A DNA stretch of 64,000 bases from Candidatus Sacchlamyda saccharinae. Its GTDB lineage: Bacteria; Chlamydiota; Chlamydiia; Chlamydiales; Rhabdochlamydiaceae. The notes beneath the pieces are model-generated. The model ran no database searches, had not been told where the DNA came from, and was given only the letters and a program-made list of their open reading frames with translations. The stretch lies in assembly GCA_030408505.1 (NCBI GenBank), contig JAUHQI010000004.1, positions 248,001 through 312,000 on the forward strand. The letters are read 5' to 3'. The position numbers were made by a program, and so were the translations under genes. Shown here in pieces: positions 57,347 through 64,000 of the stretch. Within the stretch, counting starts at the first letter, position 1. Each line of letters starts with the position of its first letter.

Positions 57347-58410
57347 GCACATCTATCAAAAATATGCTTGTGGGGATTTTCGTCCTCAGCTCCATCACCC
57401 TCTTGGTTTTCATTATCATGTTCTTAAAACCAACGATTGGCGATGGCAAGCAAACACTCCATGTCCGCTTCTCAAATATCAATAGCTTAGGTGTTGGCAC
57501 AAGAGTCCTCTTTGCAGGTAGACCTGTGGGTGAAGTAGTGGGGATGGAAGAGATCAAAGATGCTAGAGAGCAGCCCACCGATGAACTTGGCAGGGTCTAC
57601 TTTTATCAGCTTACTCTGCACATCGACTCGTCCGTCAAAGTTTACAACACCGATGAGATCTCAATACAAACTTCAGGATTGATGGGAGAAAGATCTATTG
57701 GCATCACCCCTAAATCCCCTCCAAAAGGGGTAGAGCCCAAAAGAATCAGTACTCAACCCATTTACGCCGATTCTGTCGACACCTTCCAAAATGCCCTTCT
57801 TGATTTCTCCGATCTCTCAACACAAATGGAAGACACATTTAAACAGGCGAGTAACTGGATCAAAGCTCACGGTGAAGAAGTAGCTGATACCATCCGGGTA
57901 GCTGGCACCGCTATTCAGCAGATGGAAGACGAACATGCCTTTACAAACATAGCTGCCGTCATTGAAAATATCAAAACGGCTAGTGCCGATGTAGCAAAAG
58001 GCAAGGGGACGCTTGGCAAAATTGTAGCCGGAGATGACCTCTATCTCCAGTTCAATGCTGTCATGACAAAAGCAAACACACTAATGAACGATCTCAACAG
58101 CTACGGTATCCTTTTTCATCTCAATAAGCAGTGGCAAAGGACCCGCCTGCAAAAAGTGAGCGAGCTCAATGCCCTTGCAACTCCGCAAGAGTTTCGTAGA
58201 TACTTTCAAGACGAGGTAGAAGATATCAATTCTGCCATGACCCGAATTTCGATGCTCATTGACAAAGCTGATAACTCCCCTCAAAAAGAGCAAATTCTCC
58301 ATACAGAAGGGTTTAAAAAAGACTTTTCAGAGTTGATGAGACGAGCAGATGAGTTGTCAGACAACTTGAGGCTGTATAATGAGCAATTCAACCAAGCAGC
58401 GGGGAATTAA
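57343..58410 (+). CDS. mlaD: MCE-domain substrate-binding protein
   Basis: 355 residues: an N-terminal anchor helix ([19 protein letters not shown]), one MCE domain at about 35-130 ([20 protein letters not shown], then PVGEV and [13 protein letters not shown]), and a helical C-terminus from about 140 to 340, longer than E. coli MlaD. It is the periplasmic lipid-binding ring of the Mla transporter. The ATG overlaps mlaF as ATGA. Confidence 0.92.
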   Translation: MSTSIKNMLVGIFVLSSITLLVFIIMFLKPTIGDGKQTLHVRFSNINSLGVGTRVLFAGRPVGEVVGMEEIKDAREQPTDELGRVYFYQLTLHIDSSVKVYNTDEISIQTSGLMGERSIGITPKSPPKGVEPKRISTQPIYADSVDTFQNALLDFSDLSTQMEDTFKQASNWIKAHGEEVADTIRVAGTAIQQMEDEHAFTNIAAVIENIKTASADVAKGKGTLGKIVAGDDLYLQFNAVMTKANTLMNDLNSYGILFHLNKQWQRTRLQKVSELNALATPQEFRRYFQDEVEDINSAMTRISMLIDKADNSPQKEQILHTEGFKKDFSELMRRADELSDNLRLYNEQFNQAAGN

Positions 58411-58982
58411 TGGATAAACGCCCACCATTTGCAGACCTCTCAAAGGGAAGCTTTTTGATAGCCAGCCCAGAAATCGATGCAGGGATCTACTTCCGCAGCG
58501 TCATCCTTATTTGCGAGCATACCCCTAGCGGCTCCTTTGGCCTCATCTTCAATAAACCTGTCGAGATCGAACTTCCCAAAGATCTCATAGATTTTAACAC
58601 CACACAAAACCCGAACCTTGGCATCCGCGCTGGCGGCCCCATTCAACCGAATCAGATGATGCTTCTTCACGCAGCAGAAAGCCTCAAAGAGCAAGCACTA
58701 AACGTCTGTGAAGGGGTATATCTAGGTGGAGACATGCAATTCTTGCAAGAAGCACTTTCCAGCCCTACAGGCCCAGCCCTCCGTCTTTGCTTTGGCTACA
58801 CCGGTTGGGAAGCAGGCCAGCTTGAACGTGAATTCTTAAGCGGCAACTGGTTCCTAGCACCCGGCTCAGCCAAACACGTCTTTGAAACCCCACCTGAAAA
58901 AGTTTGGCAAACAATCCTACGCGAAATGGGCGGTAAGTACGCCACCCTCTCCATGATCCCCGAAGACTTGAGCCTCAACTAG
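58410..58982 (+). CDS. YqgE/AlgH (UPF0301) family protein
   Basis: 190 residues with the family motifs [39 protein letters not shown] and [13 protein letters not shown], then [20 protein letters not shown]. The fold is known but the function is not; AlgH affects alginate and transcription in Pseudomonas. It starts within the mlaD stop (TAATG) and is the last gene of the run. Its end overlaps the convergent gene by 8 bases. Confidence 0.9.
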   Translation: MDKRPPFADLSKGSFLIASPEIDAGIYFRSVILICEHTPSGSFGLIFNKPVEIELPKDLIDFNTTQNPNLGIRAGGPIQPNQMMLLHAAESLKEQALNVCEGVYLGGDMQFLQEALSSPTGPALRLCFGYTGWEAGQLEREFLSGNWFLAPGSAKHVFETPPEKVWQTILREMGGKYATLSMIPEDLSLN

Positions 58983-59655
58983 GTTCAAAGTACTTCTTAA
59001 GCAAATGAACAGACGCTGCTCCAGAAATGAGAGGCAACAAGCCTTTACTTATTGCCGATGGAGAAAACGTCCGAATATTTATAGCGGGTGCCAGTAAACA
59101 AGCAAATGGAATCCACATATCTTCTGCAGGGATTCCAATTCTATTGAAAAAGGCAAATGGAACCATCAAAGACATCCCAAAAATAAAGTCTAAAGAAAAA
59201 TCTACTTTATTTTGTGTTGCAAGATGAGACCCAACACCAATATAGGCAGCGTTTAAAAGTGTAAAAGAGATCCGCCCCATACCATACTTCATAAAAGATG
59301 GAAATGGAAGCAAGCCGACCCCAATGCCATAGAGCACTTTAGGGAGCAACGAAGGGGCTGCCATGGAAGCAAAAACCGATCCAAATAACTTTGCTTGCAG
59401 ATTCAAATGGGCTGTTTGAGGACAAAAGCTATGCACAAGGATATATCCAATTGCAAAAACAGATGTCGCCATTGCGATTCTTTCGCAAGATTCTGCAGAA
59501 GGGCAAAGTAGCCCTTCCATTGCCATTACACCTCCAGCAATCTTGCCGCTCAAGACATTTCCGCTTAAATCATAGACTGCCGTGCGAACAGCAAAATAGG
59601 TGCAAACTGAACCGGCAAAAGTCGATAGAGTTCTAGATATCGGTGGGCTAGACAT
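58975..59655 (-). CDS. Hypothetical integral membrane protein, 226 aa
   Basis: About five to six hydrophobic segments (near residues 10-30, 62-82, 93-125 and 150-175, and towards the end). Motifs such as [20 protein letters not shown] and [20 protein letters not shown] are not diagnostic. I prefer the ATG at 59655 to the TTG at 59679. It lies 36 bases downstream of the 711-residue protein gene on the same strand and may be its partner in the envelope. No function assigned. Confidence 0.6.
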   Translation of the reverse strand: MSSPPISRTLSTFAGSVCTYFAVRTAVYDLSGNVLSGKIAGGVMAMEGLLCPSAESCERIAMATSVFAIGYILVHSFCPQTAHLNLQAKLFGSVFASMAAPSLLPKVLYGIGVGLLPFPSFMKYGMGRISFTLLNAAYIGVGSHLATQNKVDFSLDFIFGMSLMVPFAFFNRIGIPAEDMWIPFACLLAPAINIRTFSPSAISKGLLPLISGAASVHLLKKYFEPS

Positions 59656-59691
59656 ATTGTCCGAAGATTCTAAAAACAAACCTTATAAAAG

Positions 59692-61827
59692 TCAAAGCTT
59701 TATCGGGAATTTCACGATATCAAAGAGGGAGTTGATCCCTTTTACAAAGGCATCATGATCGCTTAGACAGGCTTTGTGAATACATTCTAAGGCCATGAGA
59801 GCTCTTTTCCATCTTGTCTGGTGAATACCCCGATCACGGACCAATAGCGCTGGGCCATAGGCCATCCAAAGCAAATGGTCGATCTCTTGCTTAGTCCAAG
59901 GCTTTTTTGAGGAGAGCATCAGTGTGAAGCCATAGTACAAAGCCGTTTGGGCCGCTCCTACATCGAGTGCATCTTTACACGTAAAGCTCACCGAATCGAT
60001 CTGCATCAGATCGAGAATCTTTGTGATGTAAAGAGCATAGAAGATCTCGATAAAATTGAGCCTCTCAGCACGAGACAGACTTTTTTGTTTCTCGAAGAAG
60101 TGCTCATGGATTACCTTGAAGGCCCTATCGATGAACTTCTCTAATGGAGCTTTCTTGATTTGCTCGGGAAGAAAAAAGCCGCACTCGATCCCCCCTAGAA
60201 TTTGCTCTTTAAAGCTCTCCATAAATACGGGAGCACCACCCATCTGCGCATACTCTTCGTCTTGATGGTAGAATGGCAGATCCTTTGGAAGACCAAGAAT
60301 GTGAAATGTATCGTGATGCTCTGCTCTTGCCGAGGTCTCTTCGATTGCCCTACATCTAGCAAAATCTTCCCAAGAGGTTCTGTTCTGTAGATTGACCATC
60401 AAGTGCTTATCAGGCTTTAGTTCCGACTTATAAAATCGGAGGAATCCAATAAAATCTGCCGTCACCTCTGCTCTATGAATCTCCTTCTGCACAACAGGAC
60501 AAGGCAGGTGCAAGACGCTGATATGGAGCTGTTCTGCAGAAAAAGTGAATTGCTGTGAAGGGAAATTGTAATGTGTGAGTGGATCCCACCCCTCGAACTC
60601 TTCTTCTTCTCGAAAAGCATCCAATGTTCGCAAAATAGGACCATTAGGATAGTGATTGAGTAGATAGCGGATACTCTCGTCTTTATCTTGCAAATCCAGC
60701 CAAACTTCGAGCCCTTTTGTATCTGCTTTCTCTTTGGGTCTAGGTCCTCGCATCTCATCGCCACGGTCAATGATCTTATGGACCAGCTTGAGCGCTTCTT
60801 TGAGAGGCTGTGTCCGCATATAGAAATAGCAACAAAGGGCATGAGTCAGATTGAGAAGACTGTGAGAAAACTCATCTTCTTCCATCTCACCAGAGATTCG
60901 CTTCCTGTAGCCAGGAGCTTTCATAGCATCGCGCAAAAATCGATGAAAGTCGGCGTAATATTCTAAACAACTCTTAAAACTCTGATTTTCAATGAGGTTC
61001 ACTGAGTTGGCTGCCATACGAAGGGCCATCACCGCTTTGTTTAGATTTCCTACAAAAGGAAGATCCTTATGTTTCATCCCCTCTTTGTAAAAAAGGTCGA
61101 CATAGGGAGCTAAAGCCTTTAGCGATTCTTTTGCTCCTTCAAGGATTTCTCGATCAAATAGCTCGCGGACGGCAAGCAAAGGGTCTTCCCCTTCCACCTT
61201 ACTCACCAACTCATCAAAATTCCCCACTAGGCGGATGTGCCTTAGTAGTCCCCTGCTGAAAAAGGGTTTTCCATTTTCTCCTTTGATGAAGAACAGCTCG
61301 TAATTGAGATCCTTTCGAACCCCCTCTAAATCCTGAAGTCCCTTTTTCTCCGCTTCAACCCCTTCAAGCTCCTCGTAGGCCGCAGCTTCCCACTCTTCCC
61401 CTTCTTCCTTGGGCTTTGGCATCTGCCTCAAAATGTGCTGGCGATAATACTTCTGCAGGTCGGTGTACTCTTTTAGCTTAGAGATTTTTACCCCTTTAGA
61501 ATGCAGGGCAGAAAACTTATCCATTTTAGCAGCCGCTTCAGAAGCTAAAAGCATAATGGCCTGCACTCCCCTTTGGGTCTGAGGATCTTTGAGGGAGTTT
61601 TGGTCCTTGCGGACCATATTTTGCAGATAGCGGTGTAAGACACGGAACGTTTCTTTCACAAGATCTTCATTTTGAAGAGCTTGCCGAGGATCACTCCAAT
61701 CGATTTCTTCTGAAATGACCTCTTCCCCCTCCTCGAAAGGAGCTTTCACATCAATTTCAGACATATTGGAGAGGTTATTCACCGCCTCCATCACAGAAAG
61801 TTCATCTTTATCTCTACCTAGTGCCAT
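59692..61827 (-). CDS. Large conserved hypothetical protein, 711 aa
   Basis: A soluble, mostly helical protein with an acidic N-terminus (DVKAPFEEGEEVISEEIDW) and no signal peptide or membrane segment. Recurrent features include DLQKYYRQHILRQMPKPK, ALCCYFYMRTQPLKEALKL and GPALLVRDRGIHQTRWKRAL. No catalytic motif of a known family is evident. The length and the absence of homology to housekeeping proteins suit a lineage-specific protein; a type III effector or structural protein are possibilities only. The start ATG is at 61827, divergent from the exported protein at 61940. Confidence 0.65.
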   Translation of the reverse strand: MALGRDKDELSVMEAVNNLSNMSEIDVKAPFEEGEEVISEEIDWSDPRQALQNEDLVKETFRVLHRYLQNMVRKDQNSLKDPQTQRGVQAIMLLASEAAAKMDKFSALHSKGVKISKLKEYTDLQKYYRQHILRQMPKPKEEGEEWEAAAYEELEGVEAEKKGLQDLEGVRKDLNYELFFIKGENGKPFFSRGLLRHIRLVGNFDELVSKVEGEDPLLAVRELFDREILEGAKESLKALAPYVDLFYKEGMKHKDLPFVGNLNKAVMALRMAANSVNLIENQSFKSCLEYYADFHRFLRDAMKAPGYRKRISGEMEEDEFSHSLLNLTHALCCYFYMRTQPLKEALKLVHKIIDRGDEMRGPRPKEKADTKGLEVWLDLQDKDESIRYLLNHYPNGPILRTLDAFREEEEFEGWDPLTHYNFPSQQFTFSAEQLHISVLHLPCPVVQKEIHRAEVTADFIGFLRFYKSELKPDKHLMVNLQNRTSWEDFARCRAIEETSARAEHHDTFHILGLPKDLPFYHQDEEYAQMGGAPVFMESFKEQILGGIECGFFLPEQIKKAPLEKFIDRAFKVIHEHFFEKQKSLSRAERLNFIEIFYALYITKILDLMQIDSVSFTCKDALDVGAAQTALYYGFTLMLSSKKPWTKQEIDHLLWMAYGPALLVRDRGIHQTRWKRALMALECIHKACLSDHDAFVKGINSLFDIVKFPIKL

Positions 61828-61939
61828 AATTCAATTAATAGCTCATATTTCATATTAATTCAAATATTTTCTATGTGAAAATTCAAAGCAAAAAGATGCA
61901 CTCTAGACAAATATATTTTTAAAGAGTAAATCTTAGGAT

Positions 61940-62758
61940 ATGAAGAGGTTTATCGGTTTAATACTTTGTCTGGCATCTATAGGCTTTGCGGCGGAATTTA
62001 AGACGCGCAAGGCAAATCCGACTCAGGTCCGTATAGTGCCCGTTAGGCCCACCCCGGAACCCAATAATGTCGAGCTTACGATCACTTTCCCTAAGAGAGA
62101 TGAGGTCGTGAGCGGCTATGGTCTTAAAGTGCAAGCTCAGCTCGAGGGCTTCAATGTGGGGACCAATAGTGACTTTGATCGGGCAAAAGAGATCTACAAC
62201 GATCCTATGGGACAGAGTCTTTTGATTTTCGTTGATGACTATGAACCCATTGAGATTTATAAGTCGTTTGTCGATTCACTCGACACCAATAATCTCTTCT
62301 ACAACTGGACACTGACAAAGGAAATTCCTTATAACTTACGCGAAGGGTTTCATGTGATCCGCGCCTTTCCTGCCCGTTCATTTGGAGAAGGGCTTAAGGG
62401 CTCTGGCTGTTTTGCCGTGCGCCGTTTTTATGTAGGCGAGCGCAAAGACAATCTAGATGTGGACCTCTGCGCCCCCTATTTGACCTATAACGAACCTTTA
62501 GAAAGCCTTCGTTACTGCTCTCACCAGCCCATTCTGCTCGATTTTTACCTATCAAATATTCAGTTGTCTAAGGATGGGTATAAAGTACGAGTTACGATTG
62601 ATGGAGACATCACAAGAATTTTAACCCAGTGGGTCCCCTATTATATCTACGGAATTCCCAGCGGCTCTCACACGATCCAGCTTGAACTCATCAATGAGAA
62701 GAATGAGGTGGCTCCTGGTATTTTCAACAAAGTCACAAGAACTATCCAAGTTGACTGA
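61940..62758 (+). CDS. Exported hypothetical protein, 272 aa
   Basis: A signal peptide (MKRFIGLILCLASIGFAAE) precedes two beta-rich parts, about 40-160 and 190-272, that look like immunoglobulin-like sandwiches (VELTITFPKRDEVVSGYGL; SGSHTIQLELINEKNEV). Four Cys residues could form disulfides. The product is likely periplasmic or surface-exposed. No family is recalled. The ATG has only a weak purine-rich region upstream, and 17 bases at its end overlap the convergent membrane-GNAT gene. Confidence 0.65.
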   Translation: MKRFIGLILCLASIGFAAEFKTRKANPTQVRIVPVRPTPEPNNVELTITFPKRDEVVSGYGLKVQAQLEGFNVGTNSDFDRAKEIYNDPMGQSLLIFVDDYEPIEIYKSFVDSLDTNNLFYNWTLTKEIPYNLREGFHVIRAFPARSFGEGLKGSGCFAVRRFYVGERKDNLDVDLCAPYLTYNEPLESLRYCSHQPILLDFYLSNIQLSKDGYKVRVTIDGDITRILTQWVPYYIYGIPSGSHTIQLELINEKNEVAPGIFNKVTRTIQVD

Positions 62759-63800
62759 TCATCTCATCATATTTTGGCCGATCGAGCTCTAGAAGAATGC
62801 CATCTTCTGAGTCGAAGTGGCTTGGCAGCTCTTTCACTTCTTGGAAATGCCAACCTTTTAGTCGGTGCAGATAAGGATGATTTTTTCTAACAGTCATTTG
62901 CACACGAGTACCGGGGCGCTGCTGCTTGATAAGATCATGCAGAACCAATGAGCCTATATTAAGCTTAGCAGCTTCTGGCCTTCGGGCGATTTCTGCAATA
63001 TGAGCCACTCCGTCTTCTGTGTAGTACCAGCCGTATCCAAGGACACGCCCATTGGCTTGGTTTTTGATGATTTTCATTCCGCTTGGCTTGTATTTCGCCA
63101 TGGTGGCTTTTATCTTGTCTGTAGAGAAGGCGGCTGTTTCGCCAAAGGACTCTTTCCCAATCTTGACTATTTCATCGAGATCGCCACCATTGGGATACCA
63201 AGAACTCAGCCAGCCCGATGCTATTTCGAGTTGTTTTCCCGAAAGGCGACTAAGAAGGCCGGCGCTAACGAAAATATGACTTTGTCCATCTGGTGTTTTG
63301 AACACTTTAGCGTTGAGGTGTGTGAGGAACTCTTTCCAAACTTTTATCGCATCCGGACGGCTTTTATCGAGAAAATCGCCAACTGTTGCGAGATTTCGGT
63401 AGAGAGTATGTAGATCATAATGGTGCGATACAGAAGTAAGTGGGTAGTAGAAGAATTGTGTAAGAGCATCGAGAGCTTCGTGAGCACTTTCATTAGTGGT
63501 GACCCCTCGGATTTGCTCTAGTGTATCGACTCGATAATTCTCCACATTGGTCGGCATCTTCATCAGAATCGCCATGGTCACACCAGCGATGAGTCCTAAC
63601 ACTCCCCCAATGCTTGAGCCAGTCCAAACGGTGAATCCCAAGTTTGCAAGACCAAGTGTTGCCCCTGCAGAGACATTAAGGAGAAGAACAGAGGCTAAAA
63701 GAGCAACTCTGCGGACAAGACCAATTAATGCTGGGTAGACTTCTCTTGCCTGCGGCAGAGGCTCTAATTCTGTGTATGTATGTTGAATTGATACCTGCAT
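62742..63800 (-). CDS. Membrane-anchored GNAT acetyltransferase-like protein
   Basis: 352 residues. Two adjacent hydrophobic helices at 31-57 and 58-82 (LGLANLGFTVWTGSSIGG) form a hairpin like the bilobed domain of Inc proteins; a helical region follows, and residues about 205-325 fit a GNAT fold: VLGYGWYYTEDGVAHIAEIA, then RRPEAAKLNIGSLVLHDLI with a degenerate motif A, and HPYLHRLKGWHFQ. GNAT enzymes acetylate amines or lysines with acetyl-CoA. Anchoring suggests action at a membrane, perhaps the inclusion. The fold call is moderate; substrate and secretion are unknown. Confidence 0.55.
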   Translation of the reverse strand: MQVSIQHTYTELEPLPQAREVYPALIGLVRRVALLASVLLLNVSAGATLGLANLGFTVWTGSSIGGVLGLIAGVTMAILMKMPTNVENYRVDTLEQIRGVTTNESAHEALDALTQFFYYPLTSVSHHYDLHTLYRNLATVGDFLDKSRPDAIKVWKEFLTHLNAKVFKTPDGQSHIFVSAGLLSRLSGKQLEIASGWLSSWYPNGGDLDEIVKIGKESFGETAAFSTDKIKATMAKYKPSGMKIIKNQANGRVLGYGWYYTEDGVAHIAEIARRPEAAKLNIGSLVLHDLIKQQRPGTRVQMTVRKNHPYLHRLKGWHFQEVKELPSHFDSEDGILLELDRPKYDEMISQLG

Positions 63801-63820
63801 GGCACGTATACTTTAACACA

Positions 63821-64000
63821 ATGCAGACATTAAAAAAAACGATTCTCTTTTGCATTTGCTTCATTCTTGTTTACAAATTTTGTTTACAAGCGACCGATGG
63901 ATTCTCCGTCAGAAAGATTTCGTCGTCGCCTAGTACCGCGCAAGAAAAACAACAGACCATCCCAAATGGTCCTTACCACTACCTTGGCAAAGGGGCCCAG
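63821..64000 (+). CDS. N-terminus of an exported hypothetical protein (cut by window edge)
   Basis: From the ATG at 63821 there are 60 open codons to the right end. The first 25 residues form a signal peptide (KKTILFCICFILVYKFCLQA), followed by a Ser/Thr/Gln-rich stretch with SVRKISSSPSTAQEKQQ. The mature protein lies outside the window, so the family is unknown. It is divergent from the GNAT gene by only 20 bases. Confidence 0.55.
   Translation, partial: MQTLKKTILFCICFILVYKFCLQATDGFSVRKISSSPSTAQEKQQTIPNGPYHYLGKGAQ

Noticed and set aside
1-64000. tRNA, rRNA, CRISPR or complete IS elements
   Set aside because: I looked for cloverleaf-like and repeat-spacer patterns and for transposase motifs and found none that I can support.

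Overview
The window reads as chromosome of a Chlamydia-related bacterium (order Parachlamydiales or a neighbouring family). The markers are a lysine-rich histone H1-like protein of the HctB type, a SET-domain protein, the fused aroDE gene next to aroB-aroA-aroK-aroC, a plant-type FabI, a type III secretion translocator/chaperone operon, a TMEM14 protein, and several membrane proteins that look like inclusion or effector proteins. The family is not settled from sequence alone. I saw no tRNA or rRNA gene, CRISPR array, complete IS element or replication origin.

Layout. 0-5 kb: the N-terminus of thiol peroxidase (Tpx) at the left edge, three small unknown genes, then a tight minus-strand operon (TauE/SafE permease, type III polyketide synthase, His-rich membrane protein, SAM methyltransferase) that looks like a small lipid or quinone-like polyketide pathway. 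5-12.7 kb: an MFS efflux pump with a GyrI-like protein, a secreted patatin, and a hypothetical-malQ-treY operon for alpha-glucan metabolism. 12.7-20 kb: a holin-like membrane protein, a putative membrane-anchored YopT-like cysteine protease, Aquifex-type aconitase, two tandem dicarboxylate/amino-acid symporters, and aroDE.

20-26.5 kb is a recombination scar. The transporter-aroDE-aroB junction was duplicated; remnants of both transporters, a 7-codon aroB stub and a broken second aroDE 5' end flank a 1902-codon gene. That gene fuses a PEP-synthase-like ATP-binding module to 13 repeats of 32 residues and a C-terminal membrane anchor. The surviving aroDE lacks the middle of its dehydroquinase domain. 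26.5-31 kb: aroB-aroA-aroK-aroC with extensive overlaps, then a pseudouridine synthase antisense to the end of aroC.

31-42.8 kb is mainly housekeeping: FKBP isomerase, a hairpin-rich spacer, SET protein, phosphatase, quinone-reductase-like MDR, Sua5, TMEM14, an RsmI-like methyltransferase, holA, hctB, fabI, prolyl oligopeptidase, a HAD phosphatase and a FliO-like protein. 42.8-53 kb: three unknown membrane proteins, nfeD-floA plus a coupled micro-ORF, tamA-tamB for outer-membrane biogenesis, and two copies of a palindromic MITE-like element. 53-64 kb: the type III translocator operon (unknown protein, LcrH/SycD chaperone, CopB-like, CopD-like), the mlaE-mlaF-mlaD lipid transport operon with an AlgH/YqgE gene, and large unknown proteins, including an N-terminally membrane-anchored GNAT protein.
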